This document shows, piece by piece, positions 11,870 to 23,454 of a DNA stretch of 64,000 bases. The position numbers were made by a program, and so were the translations under genes. The DNA comes from Pipra filicauda. Lineage: Eukaryota; Chordata; Aves; Passeriformes; Pipridae. Where the stretch lies: contig NW_024104405.1 in NCBI RefSeq assembly GCF_003945595.2, positions 48,748-112,747 of the forward strand, given 5' to 3'. Position 1 is the first letter of the stretch. Every line of letters starts with the position of its first letter. Under the pieces are notes generated by a model. It worked only from the letters and a program-made list of their open reading frames with translations, did no database searches and was not told where the DNA came from.

Positions 11870-12450
11870 TTCATTCCCTGCTCCTTAAGGAAACTTTTAG
11901 GGAGGCAGAATTGATTCTGAAGTGTGATTATCTTAATTAGGGCACTGAAAAAGCCAAGGGCCGGGTTCTCAGCCGGTGGAAGCCACGGGAGAGTTTTGGT
12001 GGCTTTGCACCAGCTGGGAGAAAACCAAAGCTCGGGTGATGCCAGGGACGTTCCCGGGGCTCCGAGGCACCACCGTCCTCCCGCGCCGTTGTTTGCCTTG
12101 GCCACAAGCCCCCTCTTCTCGCGGCTGGAAAGGTCAGCAGGGCCCCGGCGGAGGGAGGGCAGGATCAATCCCGGGGGTGACCCCTCGCCCCGGGGCCGGC
12201 GCTGCCCCGGGGCCGACGCGCGCCCAGGCAGCTGCTGGGGGCTGACCCCCGCGGGTCCCCGCGCTGACAAAAGGCCTATCTTCTCTCCGCCTAAATGATT
12301 TAAATTCTAATCAAACATCATTTATAGCACATCTCGGAGCCGTCTCCCGGGAGCTGGTCCCACGTGAGCCGTTGCCAGGGCAACCGGGGGGTCTCATTTC
12401 AGAAATGTCAGATTGCATTATTGTCTTCACACTTCTCTGATAACCCGGTG
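11870..12450. promoter_or_regulatory. Candidate regulatory element with CpG-rich core and RFX X-box
   Basis: In order: an AT-rich edge (GTGTGATTATCTTAATTAGG), a CpG-rich core at about 12030-12260 with many GCGC/CCGG words, then AT-rich sequence (TAAATGATTTAAATTC, AAACATCATTTATAGC), a perfect X-box at 12371-12384 and ATTGCATTATTG. The layout could be an enhancer or an unannotated promoter. No exon or open frame that I trust starts here. Confidence 0.5.
12371..12384. promoter_or_regulatory. RFX X-box (perfect palindrome) beside an E-box
   Basis: GTTGCCAGGGCAAC is a full palindromic X-box (GTTGCC, two-base spacer, GGCAAC), the binding site of RFX dimers. It lies five bases downstream of CACGTG (12361-12366). 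RFX sites are typical of ciliary and neural enhancers and promoters. Use here is untested. Confidence 0.6.
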
Positions 12451-13072
12451 TCTCTCCCTCTCCTGCCACCCCCTACAACCCCCCCCCCGCGCCCCCCCAG
12501 CAGCCAACCCCCACTCTCCTCACCGCCCCGCTCCCTGGAGGAAATCACCGGCTCCGTTTCATTCCTTGCCCTGCCGGCACCACCCTCCCAAGGCAGGGTC
12601 CCCGTTGGGCTCCGCCGCCTGCTCGGTGTCCTGTTATTTTGGATGGAGAGGAGAAGGAGGGCTGGGATTGTGTTGAGCACGCTGGGAGGGAGGGGGAGAA
12701 GCTCACATCATCCCCCCCTGCATTCCTTGCCATGCCATGGGGCTGCACAGGGCTACTTGCTGGCTCCCAGAAATTAAAGGGAGAACGGGTGGACAAGGCT
12801 CAGAGCAAGATTTTTGTCTGGCCAGGGGAGCTCCACTCTCTTGCAGCCTTCACAGGAGACCTTCCCTCCCCAGGGTGTGTCCCAGCACATCTAAAGCAGG
12901 TTATCCTGCAGGATCCAGCACCACAGGACACTGCAGCTCCTCCTGGAGGCAGGGTGAGCACTGGGGCTCACAGCCAGGTAAGGGACCCATCCAGGAAAGG
13001 GCCCCATGGACACCTTCTGTAGCATGGCTGCTCCTCCACTCCATGGTCTTCCCCTTGGAGGAAAGCGTCCCC

Positions 13073-13163
13073 TTCCAGTGGAAGGTGTACCTGGACATGG
13101 CAGCAGTGCTGGAACTGGATGGTCTTTACAGTCCTTTCCAACCCAAACCATTCCATGATTCTT
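13073..13163 (+). mobile_element. CR1 LINE 3' tail (sense)
   Basis: The last 90 bases of a CR1 copy: AGTGGAAGGTGTACCTGGAC, GGAACTGGATGGTCTTTAC, CCTTTCCAACCCAAACC and ATTCCATGATTCTT. Confidence 0.88.
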
Positions 13164-13663
13164 GGAGGGGCTCACCTTGATGGTGGCAGCTCAAACCCTG
13201 CGCTGCAAGAGCTGCCCGGGAGACTGTTGGAGGAAAAGAAGCTGCACATGGAGGGAGACACCTTTGCACAGAGAAACTTCTGGCCTCAGGCACCTTCCAG
13301 CTTCCCCCCAGCTGGGCTGGCTCATGACTGGAGCTCCAATCCCACAGATGAGCCTGGCCAAGCTCTCCAACCAGCCCCGCCTCCAGCAAAGCTGCAGAGC
13401 CCAGGTGAACCCTCTTGCTTCACTGCTGCCATGTAAATGACATTCAAGAGTTCTTTGATAATGACCTACAAACCACCCAGCCGAGGCAGGACCCCCCTGC
13501 ACAGCACCCAGGGGGATGAAGCAGTCAGACAACTTCAAATCACCAGTCAGTTCTCACTGAGGTGACACTGACCCAAGCACCTGTGTGACACAGCCAGGGG
13601 CAAGATCCCAATCAGGCAAGAACAGCCACCAGGAAAGAGCCTGGACACCTCACACAGGAGAGA

Positions 13664-13712
13664 GTCACAGAACTGTTAAGGCTGGAAAAGACCTCACAGC
13701 CCCATCTCTCCC
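13664..13712 (-). mobile_element. CR1 LINE head fragment (antisense, short)
   Basis: GTCACAGAACTGTTAAGGCT followed by GGAAAAGACCTCA matches the antisense 3' terminus of the CR1 subfamilies with GGTTGGAAAAGACCTC. Similarity fades after about 50 bases. It could be the mate of the sense tail 170 bases to the right. Confidence 0.6.
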
Positions 13713-13884
13713 CAGCTGCACCTTCTCCTCCTCCTGATGGTCACTCCACTCCCTCTTGCTGCCGTCATGGCCAGGACATGCTGCTTTCCCTTGGAGCACC
13801 AACAAGCCCCAAGGAACCAAATCCCATTTTATCCCCTCCCCTATATAAGCTCCAGGCACATGATGTGTGACTTTGGGATGGTCC

Positions 13885-13962
13885 TGTGCAGGGCCAGCAG
13901 CTGGACTCAATGATCCTTGTGGGTCCCTTCCAACTTGTCACATTCTGTGATCCTGTGATTTT
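13885..13962 (+). mobile_element. CR1 LINE 3' tail (sense)
   Basis: CAGCTGGACTCAATGATCCT, TGTGGGTCCCTTCCAACTTG and ATTCTGTGATCCTGTGATTT form the tail of the CR1 subfamily with GACTCGATGATCCTTGTGGG. Confidence 0.85.
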
Positions 13963-14100
13963 CTGGAGGCATCACTGACTCATTGCAGCCAGCTGTGCTG
14001 CTCTGGCCCCCCTCCACGACTCCAAGACCCACCTCCACCCCCCCAGAGGTCCCTGCTTCCAGCTCCCAAAGCCAGCCTGGTGCAGGCTGTTTCCTACAGG

Positions 14101-14128
14101 AGCTGATATGCCAGCGTGCATATCAGCT
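14101..14128. other. Perfect 11-bp inverted repeat, 6-nt loop
   Basis: AGCTGATATGC and GCATATCAGCT flank CAGCGT. It could form a short hairpin or be a palindromic binding site. It is too short to be a microRNA precursor. Confidence 0.85.
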
Positions 14129-14309
14129 GCTCATCTCTCACGCCATCCCAACAGCCCCAATTTCCCCATTTTTAACCCCATTTCCCTGCATCCCGCTGGA
14201 AGGCGATGGAGCAGTGGTGGTGTCATCCCCACAGTCCCCAGGCATGAGCCCATGTGTGCTGTCCCACATCCCTCCATCCATCCACCTGCCAGGCGCCTTG
14301 GCTGCCTGA

Positions 14310-14520
14310 TAAACCCCTAATGAACCTCCCAACTCTGCCTCTTCCCAAAGAATAAACCAGCCCTGGCCCAGGCGGTTAATATTTAACTGAATAAGGGCCA
14401 TAAATATGGAAAATGGGACTTTTAATTAAATAAGCAGCTTTTAAAAGGGCCCTTGGGCCGAAGAGGCTTTTGTTTAAATATGATTGATTTGACACGTCCT
14501 TTCCCTCCCGCTTTCTCCTG
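14310..14520. promoter_or_regulatory. Candidate conserved element
   Basis: AT-rich block with CTAATGAACC, GGTTAATATTTAACTG, CCATAAATATGG, the palindrome TTTAATTAAA (14421-14430) and AAATATGATTGATTTGACA. Flanks are C-rich spacer. Confidence 0.42.
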
Positions 14521-15019
14521 CTCTCTCCCTCTCCTGCTTGGTGCAGGGATGGGAAGCACAGTCTGCATCACAGTCCTGCCGTGGGACCCTCTGCCTGCCT
14601 GCACCCAGACAAGCTGCCTGCCCCCCAAAAGCCTGCCTGTAGCCTCAAGCACACAGGTTTGGGGGTGTGGGAGTACTTGGACGGGCAGGGACAGCCCTTC
14701 AGCTCAATCCAACCCGTTTGATTTTAAGATCAAAAAGGGAGCAGAAGGTTTCCCAGGGCTTCTGAGCTGCCCTTGCCCACCCCAGCTGGTGAAACCAGTG
14801 ATACTGGTGACCCTCAGGGTGGGATCTGACCTCTCCCATCACACAGCTATGTGATTTTCCCCATGTAGGACACAGCAGGTCCCTTACAGAGGCAGTGGAG
14901 GGGGGAACTGAGGCAGGGAGCAGGGAATGACCTGCCAGGGGAAGGGACTTTGCCCAGTGCTTTGGGGCCAGATTCATCCCCCCAAACTTCAGCACACACA
15001 CACATAGACTTTGGCTGCA

Positions 15020-15130
15020 AAAGTGCAGTAAAAACAGGTTTAATAACTTTGCTGTTCCTTGACATTTGGGCACTACTTGCCGTAGCAAGCGGCACTAATT
15101 ACTTCTCAGTTACCCAGGCGCCGCGGTGTG
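15020..15130. promoter_or_regulatory. Candidate conserved element
   Basis: Compact block with GGTTTAATAACTTTGC, GCCGTAGCAAGCGGC and CACTAATTACTTC (TAATTA 15096-15101), ending in CAGGCGCCGCGG. Confidence 0.38.
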
Positions 15131-17169
15131 AGGAGAGCAGGGGCTTTATGGAGTGCCAGGGGCTGCTGGGGGGCACCAGGATGTTGCCAGACCTGGGAAG
15201 AGCCTGGGGAGGTGCTGGGGTGCAGGTGGCTTTGCCTGGCCTGGCAGTGTCACCCTGTACAGCAGGCAGTGCCCTGGGCTGAACCAACGGCCGTGACCCA
15301 CCGTGTCCCCCCCGAACCACAGGGAGCATCGTCAGACCTGGCTCTGCAAGAAACAGGAGTGGGAAGTAATGGGAGGCTCAAGGTCAGAAATCACTGGGAA
15401 AAGCACCAAGCAGGATCCTTACTGTGTCATGACATGGACCAGAGCTGCAGCCACATCTGCAGGAGGGGAGAAAGCTCCAAAGGGGCACAGAGAAGCTGGG
15501 AAAGGATAAGAAGGATGTCCCCAAAGCTGAATGGCCTGAGGCTGGGGGACAATTAGAGATCAGGAGAAGGGGCAGCACGTGGTGGCTGGTCCCACCTGGC
15601 AAACACCACAGTGAGGGTCACTCTCAGCTGGTTCCTCCTGCGTTTTCCATCCATGGTTCTCCCCATCCATCCCCCGCCGACGCCGCAGGCCTCGGGCTCC
15701 CTTCACTCAGCGCTGCCATGGCAGGTCTCAGCTGAGAGAACACACAGTTAATTATCTCCACAAACAACTCGGGGGAAGCAAAGTATTCCCTGGACCTGGA
15801 CCTGCTGCTTCGATGGGATTTCCTGAGTGAGAATGTGGAAATGGGGGGGAAAAAAAAGGAAGGCATTAATTTGGAAAAGAGCAGGTTGGGCTTCACATCG
15901 CTTCTGGGTGTCCTTGGGCATGAAAATGCCCATCATGATGTGCCCAGAAGGATGGTGTTCTCAGTCTGGAGTCAGACTGTGCTGCTGTGGGACTTTCTCC
16001 TTCAGAAAAGGCCAGGTGGATCCAGTGGGATCACCAACACTTGAGGCAACCACAGCTTCTCCCTGGGTCTGAGCATCCCCAGTGCTGACACAACTGATGG
16101 ATGGTGCCCAGGTCCAAAGCCTGCTCAGTGCCGGGGTCCCCAGAGGTCTTTGGCAGCAGGCAGGACTAGCATCCATCAGCAGTGGCACAAGGAGAGCTGC
16201 TGGCACCCTGGTGTGACTCCAGGTCCTCTGTGACACACAAAACATACTGCAAAACGACAAGTTTCTGGTTTCAGAAGTTAAACTAAACCTCATGTCTTAA
16301 CCTCGTGCTTCAGGAAGCTCACACTTCCCCATGGCATCCAATTTGGGCTCCCTGACTTGGATGTCACCTCCCAGCCAGGATCCCTCCTGGAGAGCAGCTT
16401 TCTCCTGAGCTGCCTTCCACCTGCAGTGACACACCCTAATTCTTCAAACCCATCACTAATCATCTTGTATTTCCCCCTTAAAACACACAAGGCACTGCCT
16501 GGGTTAGTTTGTGATGAACTGCCCCCCCTCTCAGGGCTCCTCTCTTCCAAAGCCCCCTCAGGCACCCCCAGTTTTGGGTGCCCACTCCAAGGCACTGCAG
16601 TGTCCTCATTTTTCTCTCTCTGAAACCTGGCCACGTCTCAGCCCTGGTGTGCAGCTTCTTATCCACGAATCCTGGTGTTCCCTTCATCCTTGGTGCCTAA
16701 ATCCACCTTCTCCAAGCCCTTCCCTCTGGGTGCCAGTGCTGCTGGGAAAACAAGGGACATTTCTGGAAGGGGCAGCTCAGGAGATGGAGCCTGAGACCAG
16801 GGGTTTCCTGGCTCTGCCCCTCTCCTGCTGGAGCCAGCTGAGGGTTTTAAGGTTTTCAATGTCTAAACAACCAATTTGAAAAGCAGAGCCCAAACTTTTC
16901 CCACCTGGCTCCCAGTTAAAGATGGGAGAAATCTATAACCCATGTTTGGGTTGGAAAGGGGATGTCCCTGAGCCACTGAGTCCACCATGTGTGGCTCCCT
17001 GTTGTGGTTGTCAGCATGAAACTTGGAGCTTGGTCCTCAGCTCCTCCGAGTCCTGCTGATCTCCATGGGTGCTGTGGGTGCTGGTGCCGAGGGGTCCCAA
17101 AATATCCCACCTCAAACCCAGCTGAAGTGCTCGGCCCTGACAGAATCAGTGGCATTTTCGTGGATTCAG

Positions 17170-17830
17170 GCTCAAATTAACCTCATGTGAGAAAAACAAA
17201 CTGGGTAGGTGCATCACCCGGGAGGTTTGATGCCACAGGCAGATCCGAACACGGGGCTGCTCCTGGGGACTTGAGGCAAAAAAAAAAGCTCCTCGTGGCA
17301 GTGCAGAGATAAAGATTTTTTTTTTTTTTTAAAGGCATGTGGTTCTCATAAAGAAAAAAAAAAAAGGGGGGGGGGAAAGGCCCCATGTTTGCAGCCAACA
17401 TGTGTAATCTGTTGCAGCCCTTGTCAGACAAAACAGTTTTGCCGTAAGACAGCGATTCCCAGAGGGGAAAGGGGCGAAGTGAAAATACTTTATCAGCTGC
17501 CTACATATGTAAAGTGGTACCCTGGTTGAAAAGCAAAGCCTCTTTCCCTTTGAAAGCTGGGAAGGGAGAGATGGGAGGCGACTGCCTGAGAGCAGGGACA
17601 GAAATGACACAGGCACAAAGCCCAGCGCGGCAAACCCCAGGCCCTCCCTCCCAAAACACGCTTATCTCCCCATCAGCCCAACAGAACTACCTGCCTGTGG
17701 CAAAGATGTTATTAAACAAACAAACCCAAACAAACCCCAGACGTGATTCCGTGTGGAAGACTTAAAATACACGTGTGGTTTTCAATGTACAGAAGCTGTC
17801 GTTTAGTTCAGATGCTAAAAGCGGGTTCCC
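17170..17830. promoter_or_regulatory. Candidate AT-rich element with homopolymer tracts
   Basis: Contains an A run (17277-17287), a T run (17318-17331) and A12/G10 (17354-17375), plus unique parts such as TATCAGCTGCCTACATATG and AATACACGTGTGGTTTTC. The homopolymers may simply be low complexity. The E-box-bearing unique parts are why I list it. Confidence 0.3.
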
Positions 17831-18439
17831 GAGTCCCCGGGGTCAGCAGGGAAGTGTCCATCGCCCCAAGTTCCTCTTCCACCAGGTTGGGCGGCTTCTG
17901 AGATGAAGGGAATCACATCCCTGCCTGGGTTTAAGAAGTGATGCTCGGGCAGGAGCTGCTGGCAGACAAGGGTTTTTTCCTCCCGCTCTGAATTTAAGGT
18001 CTGTTTAAAAGGCTGGGAACACCGAGAGCTGGACCCGTGGGCATAAATCAGCCCTGGGGTTCACAGGGCGGGTGGGCGGCACCGGCAACAAGTGTGCTGG
18101 CTGCCGAGTCCTCACGGAGGCTTCTCCTGCTCCATCCATCAGCCAGAGACCTGAGAAGATGGAAAGAGAATTAATCCCATGTAGCACCTCCCTGTCACCA
18201 CCGGCGAGACAGCGAGGGGCACTGGAGCCAGGCCGGGGGGACACCAAGTGCCCGGCTCCATCCCGGGCACATCCAGCGGGATGGAGAGCCCAGGAAGGGA
18301 TGAGACACCGGGCCCGTGAATGCACAGAGGCAGGAGGGAGGTAAGAAACCGGATGGGGGGAGGAAGTGGAGCAAAGCAAGGAGAGAAGGAGGAGAAGAAA
18401 GGGAAGGAGAAGCGGCGGTGGGGGGAGAGGGAAGGAGCA

Positions 18440-18660
18440 GGCGCGCGCGTGCCCATCTGGGCGATGCATCACATTGAAATTGTCCCGCATTAAAAATTCA
18501 CCAGCCAGTGAATTTTCAAGGGATTTGTAGTAATTAGATGACAAAATGCTGGCAAATCTCAGGCTTGCCAAAGATGTTACTCAGGGGTCAAAGACTCGAC
18601 ACTTTTGGCTGGGTAATTTGTAAGTGTCAATCACACTCAGCCATCAGAGAGAAAGGAGAG
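18440..18660. promoter_or_regulatory. Candidate conserved element with inverted repeat, TAATTA and PBX/MEIS-type site
   Basis: Unique sequence containing a perfect 9-bp inverted repeat (AAAATTCAC, CAGCCA, GTGAATTTT; 18493-18516), GTAATTAGATGAC (TAATTA 18531-18536) and TGTCAATCA at 18625-18633, which is TGATTGACA on the minus strand, the PBX-MEIS/PREP composite word. Such combinations are usual in developmental enhancers. Evidence is motif-level only. Confidence 0.48.
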
Positions 18661-20979
18661 ATCTAAGGGCTGAATCCTAACGAAGTCCAAGGCTCCTGCC
18701 TGCCGTGGCCCCCGCCGCCCCCTCCCACTGCCACACGGGGCTCCAGACCCCCAGCTGAAACACGAGAGTGGGGTGATCTGGTTTTTCAGTTCTAAAATTA
18801 AAAAAAGAAACTTCTTAGTTTTCATTTTTCAGCCCAAATCACTGGCGGGAGGAGCTCCTGCTCTGGTTTGCAGCTGCCTGGATGTGCCTGTCCCATTTAT
18901 CCTGCTGGGGGGGTAGAATGAGCTGTGACCCCCCCCCCCTCCCAGTGTGATGCCTCTGCAGCCCTATATCAGTTTGTCTGACACGTGGTTAAAATTGCTC
19001 CTGGGACAGTCCATCCTCCTGTTTCCCAGGGCTTGCTCAGCCCAGGCTGACACACTGGGCTGAATTCATCTGAAGATGAAATTAAAACAGCTCCTGTCTG
19101 CAATCTGCCTGTTTCTACCTCCCCATCGAGTGTCATGGAGCCTCTAGAGCCACCAGCAGCCCCACATGGGTTGTCTCTACCTGCCTTAGCTCTGCTGAAA
19201 TAACCTGGGTTAATTTAGACCCCAGCAGGATGCTCCCAGCCCTGGGATGGGGGAGCAGCTGGAGGGGGGGTCCCGCTTTGGGTTGAGCCCACGGTGGCAG
19301 CTTGTCCCTCACACCCACCTGGAATCTGGGGGAGAAAAGAAATTAAAAGGGTTTCTACTTCATCAGCTTAGAAACCAGACCACAAAATGCAAAATTAAAG
19401 CTTTACCCGAAACACCAGGAGAGATCCCTGGCCCTGCCAGGCATGAAGGCTCTGGCAGGGCTCAAGGCTCAGCAGGAGGGATGAGCCTGAGGTTAAGCCT
19501 GGGCTTTGCTGCCAGGTTTTTGGGGCAGGGTGGTCTCTGAAAAGGAATGGAATGGCTGTCCAGAGCCCAAACTCTCGTGAAGAGTTTCTTGCCTTTTGTG
19601 GTCTGATTTCTAAGCCGATGAAGCAGAAAACCTTTGGATGGACCGAGGGCAGCACCCAAGCACTTCTCCAGCCCCACCAGCACCAGCAGGATGACTGCAA
19701 ACACAGGCTACCCTTCACTCCAAAGAAGATTTTAGGTCACTGAACGTGGGAGAGGCAGGAGAACACATTTCCCTCCATCTCTTGTGGCTTATAAAGCTGT
19801 CCTCATTACACCTGCTAAATCCCACCTACGGTTTGGGGCCATGAGGGATGATCTGAGCTGTAGGGAAAGGACAGGGAGGCTCCAGCCATCAGCTCTAAGG
19901 TGCTGCAGCTGCTGGGACATCAACAGCATGTGTCAGACCCCAAGGAAAAACACTGCACACCCCAAACCCACTTTCCAATACACTTAAATAAGCCAAGTCA
20001 CAGGGAAAAAACCCCTAAAGGTTTGTTTGCTCCGTGCCTCCCAGAGGGCTAAATTTTGTGAGTGTCCTCAGTCCAGTGGCACAGGGAAGGGAGAAGTGGG
20101 GAAGGGGAGCAGAAGGGCAGGAGGGAAATCGCCTTTGGCCAGAGCTGCTGTGGTTTATTGGAATCCATAGCCACTCCTTGCTGTGGGACAGCAGGACTGT
20201 GCTGTCTGGTAACAGAGCCAAGTGGTGCTCTCCAGCCATTGTGCTGCCCTATATAAGGGAGCTGAGGGGACTGTAAACGTGGCTGTAGGTTCCTCCTCAA
20301 TTTAAAAAGTCATTTAGCAGCTGCAAAACACTGCCTGGTAGCAGCCAGCCCTCAGAGGGGCAGCCTTCCTCCAACTACTCAGCAGCTGCACCTCCAGCTT
20401 CTACCCAACCTATTTAAATAGCCTGAACCATGGACCAAGGTCTGCAGAGAGGCTGTTCCATGTTTTTCTTTATCTTCACTTGATCTAGCATCACCTTAAG
20501 AAGCTGCTAGAGGAATATTTGTTGGGAAGCAGCAGAGAAGGACTCTGTGACTTCCCAAGTGCCCATCACTGCTGCTCTGTCTGATGTTGGGCATTTGAGA
20601 GCTGTTCTCTGAGCAGGGGGTGTCTGTGGGGCACCATCTCCTCCCTGTCAGAGCCTGTTGCCAGCAGATGAAGACCCACAGGCCACCTCACTGCACCTGA
20701 ATGCAGCTCCCACTGCTGCCTCGTTAGCTCTCACAGGAGAAAATTAACCACCAGCAAAGCAAAACCCAAATTTTAGCTGCGTGAACACGAAGAAAACCTT
20801 TTTTGCCCCCAGATCGCCTCTCCCGACTCATGCTGCAGACCTCCCTACTACTGTCCTACTCTCATTCCCCTTGTCTCAGCAGCTTTGCTAAGCCCTGAGC
20901 TGGGGATGTCACATGTGGGGATGTGGTGACACTGTCTTCATACCCTCCCTGCCCGCACACACTCAGGCCCAGCAGCCCA

Positions 20980-21440
20980 GCGCGGTCCTGGGGCTGGGAG
21001 AGAGAGCCAAGCCTAATTACACAGCACTAATTATGGACTGTGGAACGTAGGGATCCTGCTCCTGCATGCCTGAGCCTGGCCACAGCTGCCCCACAGCAGG
21101 GGAGGTGGGATACCAGCCCTTCTCCAGGGTCCTTCTCCCCACTCCCGCGCTGGCACCGCTTCCCGCATTTCACCGATTCAGGTCACACCGTGCACACAGC
21201 GCCTCAGCCAACGTCTGCTCATGTTCTCTCTGCCTCTCTTCCTAGCTCCAGTTTGGGGTGAAAGCCTCCCTTATTAGCCAATTTGGATACCTATTTACTG
21301 TGAATTACCGAGCCTGATTATTATTCATGAATGGCGAAGTCTGAAATCTCAAGCCCGGCCATGCGATTTCTCTCCCTCTCCAATGCATATATTTAGGGAA
21401 AACAGGAGGCAGCCTGTCTCAGTCACACGGAGCCATGCTC
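20980..21440. promoter_or_regulatory. Candidate conserved element with paired TAATTA sites
   Basis: Two TAATTA cores at 21014-21019 and 21028-21033, 14 bp start to start, are followed after a less structured stretch by an AT-rich block (GTGAATTACCGAGCCTGATT, ATTATTCATGAATGG and AATGCATATATTTAGGG). No repeats or exons. Confidence 0.45.
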
Positions 21441-21710
21441 TGGAGAAAGGAGAACTGCACGCTGCCTCCTCGTTCTCCTGCTGTATTTCCTGGGGAGGAA
21501 GGTGGTGGTGGAAGCTGGAGGTGGTGGTGTCGAACACTGGCCATGGTGTGACCCAGGGTAAGGTCCAGGTGTGTTGCAGTATTAAGGAGGAGCTCGTGCT
21601 CCCCAAATCTCCCTCCAGCATCTCAGTAACAGCCTTTGCAAATGGGGAAACTGAGGCAGCGAGGGAAGGTCTCTGTGGGAGAGCTTTGCTCCACCAGCAG
21701 CAACCTGCCT

Positions 21711-22040
21711 TCATAGAATCACAGAATCATCGAGGTTGGAAAAGACCTCCAAGATCATCGAGTCCGACCTTTGACCAAACACCACCTTGTCACCCAGCCC
21801 AGAGCACTGAGTGCTTCATCCAGTCATTCCTTGAACACCCCCAGGGATGGGGAGCCACTTCCAGTGCCTGACCACCAAATTCTTCCTGATGTGCAACCTG
21901 AACCTCCCCTGGCACAGCTCCTGAGGCCATTTCTTTTTGTCCTATCACTTATTTGCCTGGGAGAAGAGACCCCCACCTCACCTCACCACAACCTCCTGTC
22001 AGGTAGTTGTGGAGAGCAAAAAGGTCTCCCCTGACCACAC
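21711..22040 (-). mobile_element. CR1 LINE 3' fragment (antisense, different subfamily)
   Basis: It begins TCATAGAATCACAGAATCAT and continues GGTTGGAAAAGACCTCCAAG and ATCATCGAGTCCGACC. It ends in the phrases TTTTTGTCCTATCACTT, GGGAGAAGAGACCCCCACCT and GAGCAAAAAGGTCTCCCCTG. This is the subfamily with the ATCATCGAGTCC signature, unlike the GGTTTGGGTTGGAAGGGACC copies elsewhere. At about 330 bp it is one of the best preserved copies here. Confidence 0.95.
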
Positions 22041-23454
22041 TGCCTCTTCCCTCTCAAAGGAGTAGCCACCAAAGCACTGTTTTTTTCCCAAGCCTAAACC
22101 CTTCCTGCGTGTTTCCTGCCACATCTTGCTCAAGACAACTGCAAACATGCACAGACACCACACTCACTGCCTCTGTGAGCAGGCAAGAAAAGCTGGTAAA
22201 GTTGCTGGGGAGAAGGGGATGGCTGTTGACAAACAGGCAGAGAAAATGCTGGAGATTCCAGAGTTCCTGGCTGGAAAACAGCAGGCATGACACAGGGGGA
22301 TGCAAGCCTGTGCAGCCCTGGCAAAGGGCTGGTGAATGGCATCTCCAGTGTTTTCTGCAAGGAGACAGCCTTGCTTGGCCCTTCAGCACTTCCCAGAGCT
22401 CCACTCCGGGGAGGACACCCAGGAGAAAGACTTTGCAAAGGCAAGATGGGACTAGAGGGATGAGAAGAGCTGAAATTTGTGATCTGTAGGCAGGAGCAGT
22501 GCAATGGTGATGAAAAGAAACCACCAAGAGCTCACAGAGCAGGATGCTCCCTGCCTGCTCTGACTCTCCTGCCCCCTCCTCCCGTGGAACAGGGAGAAAA
22601 ACACCATAGATCATGGTCAGGAGTTTTCCAAAGGCAGCGAGTCACTTTGAGCAATCAAAGAGGGCACTGTGGCACAGCCTGGCTCAGCAGAGACATGCTG
22701 TCTCAGCCCTGCAAGCAGAGGGGCTGGCAGTGCCCAGCAAAGCCAGGCCCCTTGGATATCCTCTCTGCCTTGCCTTGCCTGCTGTCCCTGTAAGTAGATA
22801 ACAGCCCACACAGGCCTCTGGCAACAGGCAGCAATGAAGGAGAGCTGGTTCTACATTAAAACCAGTTAACCCTCTCATTCAGTAAAAAGGCTGCATTTGA
22901 ATAATATCCTAATCCAATTCCAGAGCTGGCCCTGGGGAAGGGGATATGGAGAGTGCCTGGGGAACAGCCACAGCTGTCACAGCTCCTGCTGTTGTCCAGC
23001 TCGCTGGGGTCTCACCCTGGATGAAGATGTCACAACCTGCCAGAAGCCCACCAGCTCCAACCTGGGATCTGCACACCCCATGGGGACCCTGCATCGTATC
23101 CCAGGGTCCCAGAAGACAGGACTGAGTGTAAACTACTGGTTTCAGCTCTCCAATGGGAAGGGCATGTGCTGAGCACGATCCCAGAGAGACTCCCTGACCC
23201 CATCTAGGGTGGCTGTACCCCAGCTCTTGTCTGCAGAGCAAGGGGTGATGATGGGCTTGGAGCTGCTCATCCCCTCTGCCATCAGCACAGCCTGGGTAAA
23301 CACACCCATCCCAAAAAGGACACCCAGAGCAGGTGAGCATCCCCAAGTGGCCAGCTCTCCCCAGGGAGCACAGGGCAGCTGAGGGGTGACTGGCACACAC
23401 AGTGACAGCGACCCTGGGGTGCCAAGAGCCAGGAAAGCGAGGGGACCAGGGCTA

